This document shows positions 17,128 to 26,104 of a DNA stretch of 64,000 nt, piece after piece (the first letter of the stretch is position 1; each line of letters starts with the position of its first letter). The DNA comes from Bradyrhizobium sp. SSBR45G (GTDB lineage: Bacteria; Pseudomonadota; Alphaproteobacteria; Rhizobiales; Xanthobacteraceae). The notes under the pieces are model-generated. The model searched no databases. It was not told the DNA's origin and saw only the letters and a program-made list of their open reading frames with translations. The DNA is taken from contig NZ_BSCT01000031.1 in NCBI RefSeq assembly GCF_030159255.1, forward strand, positions 1 through 64,000. The letters run 5' to 3'. Both the position numbers and the translations under genes were made by a program.

Positions 17128-17671
17128 GCGCAAGCTCCACGTCATACGTGCTGCACAGAGCTTGGACCGAAGTCTCACGGGGAGTCTGCTTGTCCCCTCG
17201 GAACCATTGTATGGGAGAACGGCAGGCCCTTTCAAGACGACCGAGCAGGGTTTCTCCCCGATGACGGGCGGCCGGGCGATGTCGCTATCGCCAGGGCGGC
17301 TCCGGACCAGTGAAATCTTCGTGACGTTCCCGCGTGGCATCTTCGCTGCGGAGGTGTTGACAGCGTTCGGCCTCGGGGGTTCAATTTGCGCTATCGGGGA
17401 TTTGCGATCTCCCCGCGAGGCGACATGCCCAAGCATCGCGTCCTTTTCACCAAGGGCGCAGCATGCCTTCATTCCTCATCTCCATTTTGTCCGACAGCTT
17501 CACGATCGGTAGGCACGGCGGTCGCGCTGATGCTGGTCGATGTCGTGCATCGACGGGGACCTCTCCGCCGAACGCTCGTCGTGGTTTGCCACGAGGGCCA
17601 GAAGCTCAGCGGAGGCATCGCCCGTCATTCTCCGCTGCATCGGGGCAGAGCTACATGCCAGGAGAACGCAA
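17128..17671. other. Divergent intergenic region, nothing recognised
   Basis: About 540 nt between the ATP-grasp gene and the PepSY-like gene. Open frames in this interval show no SD, export signal or family features. It presumably holds divergent promoters; none is convincing by eye. Confidence 0.35.
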
Positions 17672-17905
17672 ATGCGAACAGCAATGATTGGTACCGCCGC
17701 CATGCTCACGGCGATCTTGGGCTGGCTGTCGCCCGCCCAAGCCCTGACCCAAGAAGAACTGATCGCCAAGATCCAGGCGGCCGGCTACTCGCAGGTCAGC
17801 GACATCAAGTCGACGCCAGAAGGCACGACCGTCAAGGCGATGAAGAGCGGCAAGGAAGTCCGGCTCGTCGTCGACAGCAGCGGCCAGATCAAAGAACAAA
17901 ACTGA
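17672..17905 (+). CDS. Small exported PepSY-like protein
   Basis: A 77-residue product: signal peptide (MRTAMIGTAAMLTAILGWLS, cleavage near PAQA) and one PepSY-type module (LTQEELIAKIQAAGY, then a VSDIKSTPEGTTVKAMKSGK strand pair and VRLVVDSSGQI). Single-PepSY periplasmic proteins are common in this group and may modulate peptidases or bind small ligands. SD is GGAG 8 nt before ATG. The DUF1259 gene follows after 15 nt, so they are probably co-expressed. Confidence 0.7.
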   Translation: MRTAMIGTAAMLTAILGWLSPAQALTQEELIAKIQAAGYSQVSDIKSTPEGTTVKAMKSGKEVRLVVDSSGQIKEQN

Positions 17906-17920
17906 GTTCGGAGCAGTCAC

Positions 17921-18832
17921 ATGAAGCGGACAATTCGCGCACTTTTCACCCTCGGCGCATGTTTCCTTGCACCTGCTGCCGTTTCCTTCGTCTCGGCGGC
18001 CCATGCGCAAAACGTCGATTGGCAGAGCGTCGACGAGACGCTGGGGCGCAAGCCCGCCGTCTCCGACGACGTCCATCGCTACGGCTTTCCCCGTACCGAT
18101 CTCTCCGTGATGTTGGACGGCGTGGCAATCAAGCCGACGCTGGCGCTCGGCGGCTGGGTCGCGTTCAAGCCTGCGCACGGCGGAACCATGGTTATGGGCG
18201 ACCTCGTACTGCTCGAGAACGAGATCAATCCCGTGATGGCGAAGATGGTCGCAAGCGGACTCGAAATCACCGCCGTGCATAATCATCTGCTGCGCGCAAA
18301 TCCGGCGACCTTCTACATGCACGTCGCCGGGCACGGGGACGCGGTCAAGCTGGCCTCGGCAATTCACGATGCGCTTGCTGAAAGCGCGACCCCGCTGACC
18401 GTCGCGACAGCCGCCAGTCCGCCGTCGGTCGTCGAACTCGACACGGCAAAGCTCGACCAGATCATCGGCGTCAACGGCCAGGCCAATGGCGGCGTCTACC
18501 AATTCAACATCAAGCGGCGCGATCCGATCACGCAAGAGGGCTTGCCGTTGACTCCCGTCGGTCCGATGGGAGTGGCGATCGGCATCAACTTCCAGCCGAC
18601 CGGTGGCGGCAAGGCGGCCATCACAGGCGACTTCGTACTGACCGGCGAGGAGGTCAACCCGGTCATTTTGGCGCTGCGGGCGCACGGCATCGAGGTGACC
18701 GCTCTTCATAGCCACATGCTAAACGAGCAGCCCCGGCTATTCTTCATGCATTTCTGGGCGAACGACGACGCCGTCAAACTCGCCGAAGGCTTGCGCGCGG
18801 CCCTCGACAAGACCGCCAGCACGAAGAGTTGA
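17921..18832 (+). CDS. Exported DUF1259 (LppY/LpqO) protein, two repeats
   Basis: A 303-residue exported protein. A signal peptide ends near AHAQ (residue 30). Two homologous DUF1259 halves follow (about 35-150 and 168-295). Each has a GDLVLLENEINPVMAKM or GDFVLTGEEVNPVILAL segment, a TAVHNHLL or TALHSHML segment, and a YMHVAGHGDAVKLA or FMHFWANDDAVKLA segment. The repeated His residues could bind metal. The family is known from mycobacterial lipoproteins, but its function is undetermined. It probably forms a unit with the PepSY-like gene upstream. Confidence 0.8.
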   Translation: MKRTIRALFTLGACFLAPAAVSFVSAAHAQNVDWQSVDETLGRKPAVSDDVHRYGFPRTDLSVMLDGVAIKPTLALGGWVAFKPAHGGTMVMGDLVLLENEINPVMAKMVASGLEITAVHNHLLRANPATFYMHVAGHGDAVKLASAIHDALAESATPLTVATAASPPSVVELDTAKLDQIIGVNGQANGGVYQFNIKRRDPITQEGLPLTPVGPMGVAIGINFQPTGGGKAAITGDFVLTGEEVNPVILALRAHGIEVTALHSHMLNEQPRLFFMHFWANDDAVKLAEGLRAALDKTASTKS

Positions 18833-19123
18833 GCCGCGAAGTCACCCGATCCGGAAGCCAAACGATGCTCTCGACGGTGCTTGAGCCGCTACGGAACTAC
18901 GAAGTTGGTGCGGTGCAGTTTCAATGCGATCGCTGCGCCGCGCCGCCGGAGATACGGGCGCCAGCAATCCCGGCGCTACGGTCATCAATTCGATGCCGAT
19001 CAACGCAATGACGTGGTCGGCGGACAAATGACGATAGGTGCGGTCGAAAGCGTTTGACGGCATGGTCCGCCGTGCAATGGCCCGTGCCGCCGTTCGGCAC
19101 GGCAAATCGGCGCGGCCGCCGGT

Positions 19124-20197
19124 TCAGATCATCAATTCGTGCAGGCCCAACCAGCCAGTGTAGAGGCCGACCAGCACGATCAACGCGGCAGACACATAGG
19201 GCGCGCGATGCGTGAAGCGGCTGAAGCCGCTCCAATGGCGTTCGACGTGCCGGATGCCAAGAGCGGCGACGACGCCAGCGGACACCATCGTGATGGCGAG
19301 GCCGACGCCGAAGCAGAGGACCAGCACGAAGCCGAGGCTGAACTGCTTCAACTGGATGCAGAGCAGAAGGACGGTGATGGCCGCCGGGCACGGAATGAGG
19401 CCACCGGTGAGACCGAACAGGATGATTTGCGGCGTCGTCACGGTGCGTCCGGCGAAGCGCTTGCGGATGTCCGCGGCGTGAGCGCGTGCGTGGGCGTCAT
19501 CCTGTTCGCCGAGGTCCATGTGGTCGTGATCGTGCTCCTCGAACAGCATCTCGGTGACGTCACCGGCGAGCGCGAGGCGCGCCTTGAAGGCGTGCGGTTC
19601 CGGAGTCTCGTCGATGCTCTCCAGATATCCGTCGCGGGAGACGAATGCGAAGGTCTGCTCGGTGCCGTCGGCCCGGATGGTCGTCATCCTGACGTCCGAA
19701 GCGGAGGGGAGGCCGCCTCCGTCGCTCCGGATCCGCCAGCGCGGCGGAACGCCGTCCTCGAAGACTTCGATCGAAAGCGTCCTGCCGGCGAGCGCGACGA
19801 CCTGCGTTTCATCGTGGTGATGATCGTGATGGTGCTCCTCGTTCTGCTGGCGCCAGGTGCGCCACACCATCCAGGCGGCCACGCCGAAGATGATGAGTGC
19901 CGACCCGATCTGGAGATAGGCCTCGCTGCGCTCTCCCGAGAGATCCTGGCCGAAATAGAGACCGAGAAGGGCAACCACCCACACCACCGCCGTGTGCGAG
20001 ATCGTCGCCGACAATCCAAGAAGGACGGCCTGGACGACCGTACCTCGGATCGCGACGATGAACGCCGCCATCATGGTCTTGGAATGGCCGGGCTCGAGGC
20101 CATGCAGCGCTCCGAGAAGGATCGCGCTGGGGACGAAGAGCCAGGCGTGCGCGCTGCTCTGTTGCAGCAGTTGCGACAGATCGGTCATGAAATTCAC
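19124..20197 (-). CDS. rcnA: Nickel/cobalt efflux permease RcnA
   Basis: A 357-residue NiCoT/RcnA-type permease. The N-terminal HGLEPGHSKT motif (about residues 33-42) is the metal-transport signature. Six or so membrane segments are split by a long cytoplasmic loop with two His-rich patches (EEHHHDHHHDE near 120 and EEHDHDHMD near 218). The second half has FGLTGGLIPCPAAITVLL. It exports Ni(II)/Co(II) across the inner membrane. The start may be GTG 20197, whose GTGA overlaps the rcnR stop, or ATG 20188; no clear SD separates them. Co-transcribed with rcnR. Confidence 0.88.
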   Translation of the reverse strand: MNFMTDLSQLLQQSSAHAWLFVPSAILLGALHGLEPGHSKTMMAAFIVAIRGTVVQAVLLGLSATISHTAVVWVVALLGLYFGQDLSGERSEAYLQIGSALIIFGVAAWMVWRTWRQQNEEHHHDHHHDETQVVALAGRTLSIEVFEDGVPPRWRIRSDGGGLPSASDVRMTTIRADGTEQTFAFVSRDGYLESIDETPEPHAFKARLALAGDVTEMLFEEHDHDHMDLGEQDDAHARAHAADIRKRFAGRTVTTPQIILFGLTGGLIPCPAAITVLLLCIQLKQFSLGFVLVLCFGVGLAITMVSAGVVAALGIRHVERHWSGFSRFTHRAPYVSAALIVLVGLYTGWLGLHELMI

Positions 20198-20472
20198 TTC
20201 AGGTAGGTTCTGACGACGTCGATCAGGTCGGCTGCGCCCCTGGCCTTCTCGGGATCCTTCTCGCGATCCGGATCCACCACGTGATGGCGGATGTGGTCCT
20301 CGATCAGCTCGGTGGTCAGGCCGCCGACGGCACCCCGGACCGACGCGACCAGCATCAGGACGTCCGTGCAGCCAAGCTCGGCCTCCAGCGCGCGTTCGAC
20401 CGCGTCCAGCTGTCCCTTGATGCGCTTCACCCGCGCCAGGAGCTTCGACTTTTGCTTGATGGTGTGTGACAT
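20194..20472 (-). CDS. rcnR: Ni/Co-responsive repressor RcnR
   Basis: A 92-residue all-helical CsoR/RcnR-family repressor. All metal ligands known from E. coli RcnR are present at the same positions: H3, C35, H60 and H64. This distinguishes it from Cu-sensing CsoR and formaldehyde-sensing FrmR. The ATG at 20472 aligns exactly with E. coli RcnR; the frame open to 20508 runs through the operator. It overlaps rcnA by 4 nt and should repress its own operon until Ni or Co binds. Confidence 0.9.
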   Translation of the reverse strand: MSHTIKQKSKLLARVKRIKGQLDAVERALEAELGCTDVLMLVASVRGAVGGLTTELIEDHIRHHVVDPDREKDPEKARGAADLIDVVRTYLK

Positions 20473-20477
20473 CTGAA

Positions 20478-20508
20478 TAAGATAGGGGGGTACCCTATAA
20501 GCGGTCAA
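20478..20508 (-). promoter_or_regulatory. rcnRA promoter with RcnR operator
   Basis: Leftward promoter: -35 TTGACC (20508-20503), 18-nt spacer, -10 TATCTT (20484-20479). The spacer carries the inverted repeat ATAGGG (20482-20487) / CCCTAT (20493-20498) containing a run of six G followed by TA, as in RcnR sites. Repressor binding would occlude RNA polymerase. Confidence 0.65.
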
Positions 20509-20547
20509 GGTAAGAGACGATGGCCAACGGCCACGTCCTGACCAGGG

Positions 20548-21789
20548 TCACGCGATAAGATCGACAATGAGAAGCAGGAGGCTGGAGACAAGACCCAGAA
20601 ACGGTACCCACATTGGGCAAATGAACGCACCCGGCGGCGACGCTTCATGTCGACGTTTGATTCGGATCAGCGCGACATTGACGATTGCGAAAACAACCAG
20701 AGTGAAGCGTGCCGTCAAATCTGCAAGGCCACCAAGCGGGACGGCCAGTGAGAGCACCAGGATCGCTCCAATACCGAACGCCGTCGCAAGAAGCGGTGTG
20801 TGCGTCACCGGGTTCAACCGTGCAAGGATCTTGGGCAAGTTGCCCTGATCGGCGAGACCATAGATCACGCGGCCGATCATGATCATGTGAACAATGATGC
20901 CGTTGAGCGTGGCCACAACAGCAATTGCGCTCATCGTAACGAGCGGAAGGCCCGTCAGCCGCTCGAAGACAAGCGCGAGCGGTGCCGACGAGCGTGCGAG
21001 TTCTTGTGGGGGCACCGCCGTCACCGCGATCCACACAACCAGCGCGTAGATCAGCGCCGTCAAGCCGAGGGTCAGAAACAGCGCGCGGGGCAGGGTACGG
21101 CTCGGCTCCTTCATTTCTTCCGCGACGTTGACCAGATGCTCGAAGCCGATGAAGGAAAAGACTGCGATGAGCGTCGTTCCGCCGATTCCAATCCAGGCCG
21201 TCGCATCACGCGCGGAAGGCCAAAGTTCCGGCAGGCGGGTGACAACGTCGGTTCCGTGACCGAGGCCGGCCGTGATAATCAGCACGAGGCCACCCACCTC
21301 GACGAGCGTCATGATCCCCGCGAACGTGACCGACTGTACCGTGGCGAGACATGCCACGACCCCCATCGCAAGCACCACGCCCGAGATGATCCATGGCGCC
21401 GGAATGGCCAGGAACACCGCAATATAGCCTGCGCTGCCAACGCTGATGGTCGCAGCCGAGATTGTTGCTGTCGCGACCACGAGAAGTCCGACCGCGAGGC
21501 TGAACCATTCGCGACGAAAGGCGGCCTGCACATAGGCCGCCTCGCTGGCGCTCACTGGCATGCGCGTTCCCAGTTCGGCAAATGTGGCTGCGCTGAACGC
21601 CATCACGAGTGCTGCAGCGATGAAGGCGAGTGGCGCATGCATGCCACTCCGTGCTGCGGCGATTCCAACGAGGACGTAGATTCCTGCTCCGATGGTGACG
21701 CCAAGGCCATAGAGCACCGCATGGGTCAGCGTCAGTGACCGCAAAAGGCGCTTCGACTCGGCCGGCGAGCCAGCAGCCCCGATAGACAT
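20548..21789 (-). CDS. APC-superfamily amino acid permease
   Basis: A 413-residue permease with about 12 hydrophobic segments. The N-terminus has the family substrate-site motif YGLGVTIGAGIYVLVG in TM1, followed by AALVMAFSAATFAELGTRMP in the TM2-TM3 region, and the conserved FSFIGFEHLVNVAEEMKEPS in TM6. These place it in the amino acid-polyamine-organocation family. The ATG at 21789 has GGAGAA upstream; the in-frame extension to 21843 lacks an SD. Transported amino acid unknown. Adjacent rcnRA does not suggest a shared role. Confidence 0.85.
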   Translation of the reverse strand: MSIGAAGSPAESKRLLRSLTLTHAVLYGLGVTIGAGIYVLVGIAAARSGMHAPLAFIAAALVMAFSAATFAELGTRMPVSASEAAYVQAAFRREWFSLAVGLLVVATATISAATISVGSAGYIAVFLAIPAPWIISGVVLAMGVVACLATVQSVTFAGIMTLVEVGGLVLIITAGLGHGTDVVTRLPELWPSARDATAWIGIGGTTLIAVFSFIGFEHLVNVAEEMKEPSRTLPRALFLTLGLTALIYALVVWIAVTAVPPQELARSSAPLALVFERLTGLPLVTMSAIAVVATLNGIIVHMIMIGRVIYGLADQGNLPKILARLNPVTHTPLLATAFGIGAILVLSLAVPLGGLADLTARFTLVVFAIVNVALIRIKRRHEASPPGAFICPMWVPFLGLVSSLLLLIVDLIA

Positions 21790-21916
21790 TCGACGTTCTC
21801 CTCGGATGGAATGACAAGCGCACCTAGCGCGTCCCCACGGCAAAACCGATCTCGATCACGGTTCGGCTGGGGAAGGGGATGATCAAAATCCGGGCACATC
21901 CAAGCCCGTCTTGTTC

Positions 21917-22714
21917 TCAGCCGGCCGCCTGACCGTAAAGTGCACCAGCCCATGCAGCTAAAGCAACCAAGATCAACCCCGGGACGACGCGAACAGCAAA
22001 GGAACGTCCGCCGCTCGTGGTGGCAAGAACGATCTTGCTCATCGTATTCGTTGAAAGCCCAGCCAGAATCGGAAGGAGCGCATCAGCGGCCGTGAGCTTT
22101 CCCGACGCAACAAGCGAAGCGACCGATATCGCAGCGGAATGCGTATCGGCGAGGCCAACAATGGCCGCAGCGAAGATGATGCCGTTCTCGCCGAATCGAA
22201 CTTGCAGCGCGGCGCATGCGACGAGAATGATGGAGAGCGTGACTGCAAACACGAGTGTCGTCCAAAGACTGAACGCGCGGCCTCCCTGCAATTCGACGTC
22301 CGTTGTCCGTCGCAGCGCGAGCACGGTGAATGCCGCGCCACAGGCGAAGGCAGCCATTCCGGCGATCGTCAGAGGAATTGCAAGGGATAGCGACGTCGTC
22401 ATGCTCGTAATCGCCAGAACGAGTGCCATCTGAATGATGGTCGCTATCGTGGACAACACGGCGCCGGCAACGGCAGCGGCGAGCACCTCCTTGGCCTTGG
22501 CCGCACAAGCTCCCATCGCGGCAATGGTTGCTGTGCTCGAAATGAAGCCCGAAGCGAGGCCGGCGACCGGAAGTCCAAGTCTGGCGCCCAATATACGTAC
22601 TGCACGCTGATCGCCATCATGAGTATCGCGACAATCCAGATCGAGTGCGAATTTAGCCCACCGTATGGTCCAAAAGGACGATCGGGTACGAGCGGTTGAT
22701 CCACGTCAACGAGG
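21917..22714 (-). pseudogene. Truncated, frameshifted DUF4010 (MgtC/SapB-associated) membrane protein
   Basis: The distal part, from about 22591 down to 21917, encodes most of a DUF4010 domain (GLPVAGLASGFISSTATIAA, later ADTHSAAISVASL and ALLPILAGLSTNTMSKIVLA). Just upstream, another frame holds the preceding DUF4010 segment (PLVPDRPFGPYGGLNSHSIW, then IVAILMMAISVQYV). The two join only through a frameshift near 22590. The N-terminal half of the usual roughly 400-residue protein is missing because the cytochrome b561 gene begins at 22757 on the other strand. A restart at TTG 22591 cannot be excluded. Confidence 0.7.
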
Positions 22715-22756
22715 CGCGCTCGTGCAAAAGGTATATAGCGGCGAGAGGATTTCGAG

Positions 22757-23323
22757 ATGCAGCTGTTCAACTCCGCGAGGAACTACGGCGCGATTCCTCA
22801 GGCTCTGCATTGGCTCACGGTCGTTCTCGTGGCCGTCGCCTGGGCGCTTGGCGTCTTCGGTGACGTGCTGCCTAAAGGGGCACCGCGTGAGTCGGGTCTG
22901 TTCGTCCATGCGACGGCCGGGATCGTGATCCTCGCGCTACTGGTGGTGCGTTTGGTTTGGCGGCTGGCCGATCCCTCTCCGCCATCCGAAGTGACCGAGT
23001 TCGCGACTTGGATGGGAAAGTGGCAGGATCCGGCCGCACGTGTCGCGCATTACGTTCTCTATGCGCTGCTGTTTGCCGTGCCTGTCGTTGGAATCGTATT
23101 GCAATTTGCGCGGGGTGATGCCTTGCTGCTGTTTGGCATCTCCGAGATCGCGTCGCCATGGACAAAGGACCGCGTGTTCGCTCACAACGTCAAGGAAGTT
23201 CATGAGCTTCTCGCCCATGCCCTCGTCGTCCTGGCCGCCTTGCATGCGGCGGCTGCGCTGATCCATCACTGGATCTTCCGCGATCGGACGCTGATGCGCA
23301 TGCTGCCTCATTCGGACAATTAG
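22757..23323 (+). CDS. Cytochrome b561 family protein
   Basis: A 188-residue membrane protein with four TM helices and heme-ligand histidines: H18 in ALHWLTVVL, H51 in LFVHATAGI, and His in the third and fourth segments (EVHELLAHALVVLAALHAAA; LIHHWIFRD). It resembles prokaryotic YodB/CybB di-heme b561 proteins, which shuttle electrons between quinone and periplasmic acceptors, for example in superoxide scavenging. GAGG lies upstream of the ATG. It is a single-gene unit flanked by a decayed DUF4010 gene. Confidence 0.85.
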   Translation: MQLFNSARNYGAIPQALHWLTVVLVAVAWALGVFGDVLPKGAPRESGLFVHATAGIVILALLVVRLVWRLADPSPPSEVTEFATWMGKWQDPAARVAHYVLYALLFAVPVVGIVLQFARGDALLLFGISEIASPWTKDRVFAHNVKEVHELLAHALVVLAALHAAAALIHHWIFRDRTLMRMLPHSDN

Positions 23324-23745
23324 AGCACGCGACACGGCTGTAGGGCACGACGGATGGTCCGGACGTTTCGACGACCGCGGCCGAACGCTCGGCCTTCACG
23401 ATCTGATCAATCGCTCTGCTCATGCTTCTGATTGCCAGTCCCAGGACGCATTGCCGGGAAGCTGACCGATGCCGGAGTACCGCGTCAGCATCACAGGCGA
23501 ATGGGCACGTTTGAGAGCGTCGCAGATTGAAGGATACAACCGTGGCGCCCAATGCCGATCGATGGACTGCCAAGGTGCACTCGCCTGCGCGGTGTTGACG
23601 TGCACCTGACCGGCGTCCGTCAGGACAGCCCGCCGATGGTGACCTCGATCGGCTCCGAATTGCTTCAACGGAATGTCATGAAGTCTGGGACATTCTTGAG
23701 TACCGTGGCAGTGGCTAAGCTCCAAGGCATTATCAGGAGAAAAGC
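23324..23745. other. Intergenic stretch with unassigned leftward frame
   Basis: About 420 nt between b561 and the VIT gene. A leftward open frame (about 23725-23420) contains a protein-like segment (HVNTAQASAPWQSIDRHWAP) but lacks an SD and a recognisable family. It may be a gene relic. The VIT promoter and SD (AGGAG at about 23733) lie at the right end. Confidence 0.3.
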
Positions 23746-24447
23746 ATGAGCCGTCTTCACGTCCACCCTGAAAGCCACCTGGTTGCCCGGATCGGGTGGC
23801 TCAGAGCGGCCGTTCTGGGAGCCAATGACGGCATCATTTCCACCGCGAGCCTGATCGTCGGTGTCGCTGCCGCAGCAGCGACACGAAACGACGTCCTGAT
23901 CGCGGGTGTCGCGGGATTGGTCGCTGGAGCGATGTCGATGGCCGCCGGTGAATATGTCTCCGTCAGCTCGCAGTCGGATACGGAGCAGGCCGACCTTGCA
24001 CGGGAACGCAAGGAGTTGAGCGACAACCCGACATTTGAGCGCGACGAGCTTGCCGAGATATACGTCAAGCGAGGTGTCGATGAGCCCCTCGCGCGGCAGG
24101 TGGCCGAGCAGCTGATGGCGAAAGACGCGTTGACGGCTCATGCCCGAGACGAACTGGGAATTTCGGAGATCACCGCAGCGCGGCCTGTCCAGGCCGCGCT
24201 GACCTCTGCGATGATGTTTTCGGTTGGGGCCGCCATGCCCTTGTTGATGGTCGTCGTGTCGCCCGCAAATGCGCTGGTTCCGATCGTTTCCGCGGCTTCG
24301 CTCGCTTTCCTCGCTGTGCTGGGGGCGATCGGCGCGAAGGCAGGCGGAGCGAACATTCCGCGCGCCACCGTTCGCGTGACATTTTGGGGAGCCTTCGCCC
24401 TGGGTCTCACCGCAGGCATCGGAAAGTTGTTTGGAGCTGTCGTTTGA
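23746..24447 (+). CDS. VIT1/CCC1-family transporter
   Basis: A 233-residue membrane protein. The N-terminal LRAAVLGANDGIISTASLIVG and GAMSMAAGEYVSVSSQSDTE motifs are hallmarks of the VIT1/CCC1 iron/manganese transporter family. A cytoplasmic acidic helix region (about 78-140, ERKELSDNP ... AEIYVKRG) provides metal-binding Glu residues. Three TM segments follow in the C-terminal half. It probably moves Fe(II) or Mn(II) out of the cytoplasm. A good AGGAG precedes the ATG. It fits the metal-handling character of this part of the window. Confidence 0.88.
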   Translation: MSRLHVHPESHLVARIGWLRAAVLGANDGIISTASLIVGVAAAAATRNDVLIAGVAGLVAGAMSMAAGEYVSVSSQSDTEQADLARERKELSDNPTFERDELAEIYVKRGVDEPLARQVAEQLMAKDALTAHARDELGISEITAARPVQAALTSAMMFSVGAAMPLLMVVVSPANALVPIVSAASLAFLAVLGAIGAKAGGANIPRATVRVTFWGAFALGLTAGIGKLFGAVV

Positions 24448-24480
24448 GGCACGGTCGATGCCTCTGCGACGCTGGCAATG

Positions 24481-24703
24481 CGTCGGCGGCCGCAACTTCC
24501 GCCTGAAGCTGGTCGCGCGAGCGCATGTCGATGAAGCTTGGCAATGTCGGCTGCATCAGCGCGATGACGGTCTGGTTGGCGACACCCTCGTCGCCGACGT
24601 GCCGCGACGGTCCGTGTTCGCCGAGCGGATGCGAAATCCTCAGAACCTTGCCTGCGATGGGGGCCGAGACGGTGTAGTCATCCGGCGTCGTCGGGGTCCG
24701 CAA
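24481..24703 (-). pseudogene. HlyD/RND-adaptor gene fragment
   Basis: About 74 residues on the minus strand resemble the barrel-sandwich and linker of HlyD-type adaptors: DDYTVSAPIAGKVLRISHPL, then ANQTVIALMQPTLPSFIDMR and SRDQLQAEVAAADA. Both the N-terminal membrane/hairpin part and the C-terminal beta-barrel part are absent. The frame diverges at about 24480 and runs into the antisense of the VIT gene. It lies directly behind the Spy-like gene. Interpretation: a decayed remnant of an adaptor gene. Confidence 0.45.
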
Positions 24704-24707
24704 GGCC

Positions 24708-25379
24708 CTAATGCATCGGCTTGCCTGGCCTCATTGCCATGCCCATCATGGCTCCGCTCCGCATGGCTGACATCATCGGCATCATGCCCATCTGCGGCGC
24801 GAGTAGATCGTCAGAGGTCGTCTTCTGCTCGTCGGAAAAGCCGGCGACGAGATTGATCAACGCGGATTTCATCGCACGCGTGGCCTCGAGCCGGGCGGCC
24901 AACCACTTCTCCTGCCAACTCAGCCGGTCTACCAAAGTCTCAGATCCGGACTCGGCCTGAGACATCATCGATGTCCGCAACTCGCCGAGGGCCTTGGCGT
25001 TGGCCCGCAGCGCGTCGGCAAACGCGTTCCAGGCCGGCGCCTGGGCGTCGGTGATCTTGAGCTCTGTCCGGAGGAAGGCGATCCGTCCCTCCACGTGGTC
25101 GATCGTCTCCATGCCGTCGCCGGACTGCCGCATCATGCCCATCATCCGCGGCATGTCCGACATCGACATGTTACTGCCCATCATGTTCGTCATGCCCCCA
25201 CGGTTCATGCCCTGGGACGATCCTGCGCCGCGCGGCGGCTCCGGAGCCGCCGGCTCCTTGGCTGCCGGTGCCTCCTTCTGGTCGAGATGATGGCCCTGAT
25301 GCTCGGCAGGTGATTGCGCGAAAGAGGGATTGCCGACGATCGTGAGCAGCAAGGCTGCTGCAAGCGTTGGACTTCGCAT
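24708..25379 (-). CDS. Spy/CpxP-like periplasmic protein, Met-rich
   Basis: A 223-residue exported protein with a signal peptide (cleavage near SFAQ, residue 22), a His/Pro-rich linker, and a Met-rich stretch (GMNRGGMTNMMGSNMSMSDM near 57-76). An LTxxQ-like helical domain follows (RTELKITDAQAPAWNAFADA, about 104-190), and the C-terminus is again Met-rich (MGMMPMMSAMRSGAMMGMAM). This LTxxQ-like fold occurs in Spy/CpxP chaperones; the Met clusters suit Cu(I) or Ag(I) binding. AGGAGG lies 6 nt before the ATG. It is the last gene of the probable copper-efflux operon starting at 31658. Confidence 0.75.
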   Translation of the reverse strand: MRSPTLAAALLLTIVGNPSFAQSPAEHQGHHLDQKEAPAAKEPAAPEPPRGAGSSQGMNRGGMTNMMGSNMSMSDMPRMMGMMRQSGDGMETIDHVEGRIAFLRTELKITDAQAPAWNAFADALRANAKALGELRTSMMSQAESGSETLVDRLSWQEKWLAARLEATRAMKSALINLVAGFSDEQKTTSDDLLAPQMGMMPMMSAMRSGAMMGMAMRPGKPMH

Positions 25380-25529
25380 CGTAGTCCTCCTGAGGTCTGG
25401 CATTGAATGGATTGTGACCCTCGCCGCTTGATGCGAGTTGATTCAGGTCAACCAGGGGGATGGCCGCGGCAGGGGGCCGTAGCGAAGGTTACGGCACAGA
25501 CAAGGATCGTCTTCTTCAAGTCGTGTCTC

Positions 25530-26066
25530 CTAGTGGTGGCGCTGGTGGTCGTGCTGTTTTGCCGGACTCTCGGCCGTATACCCGCGCAGCTCGGCGTACT
25601 TCTCCAACTGGGCCTTATCGAGGACCGCGGCGGTGAGCAGGTGATATTTGAGGTGGGTCTGGCGGAGCTGTCCCTGCGTCGTCGAGATCGCCGCTGTTGT
25701 CGACCTCAGGCTCTCGGCCGTGATCGTTCGCTCCGCGAATTGACGATCCAGATCGCTCTCCTGCTCGATCAACCTGTTGCCGATCGGAGTGGTCTCGGTC
25801 TTCATCGCGGAGAACATCTCCTGGACCTTGCTCCGCTGCTCGGCAGTCAATCCCAGTTGGTCCGCGAGTTCGACGACATGAGAGGGGCCCGGATAGCCGT
25901 TGAGCTCGGCGGCGAGCGCGAGACCCATGCCGCGTCCGGCCTGGAGGTCTGCGATCTGCTGCTCGGAGAGTGCCTTGACCTGCCGCGACTGCATGCCGGC
26001 GTACGGCGTCTGTGCCCAGGCCAGCACCGGGACCAGCAAGGCAGTGACCAAAACGACTGATTTCAT
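25530..26066 (-). CDS. Spy/CpxP-like LTxxQ periplasmic protein
   Basis: A 178-residue exported helical protein: signal peptide (MKSVVLVTALLVPVLAWA), then a four-helix LTxxQ-type domain with LADQLGLTAEQRSKVQEMF (about 79-97), and a His-rich C-terminus (KQHDHQRHH). CpxP/Spy/ZraP relatives act as periplasmic chaperones or metal buffers. A very strong SD (GAGGAGGT) precedes ATG 26066. Only 38 nt separate it from the CusA stop, so co-transcription with the efflux pump is likely. Confidence 0.75.
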   Translation of the reverse strand: MKSVVLVTALLVPVLAWAQTPYAGMQSRQVKALSEQQIADLQAGRGMGLALAAELNGYPGPSHVVELADQLGLTAEQRSKVQEMFSAMKTETTPIGNRLIEQESDLDRQFAERTITAESLRSTTAAISTTQGQLRQTHLKYHLLTAAVLDKAQLEKYAELRGYTAESPAKQHDHQRHH

Positions 26067-26104
26067 GACGTCCACCTCCTCTTTTCGGAAAAGAACCAAC
26101 TGTC

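Noticed and set aside
23190..23725. Leftward frames between b561 and VIT as genes
   Set aside because: No SD, no recognised family, one overlaps b561; kept only as a possible relic.
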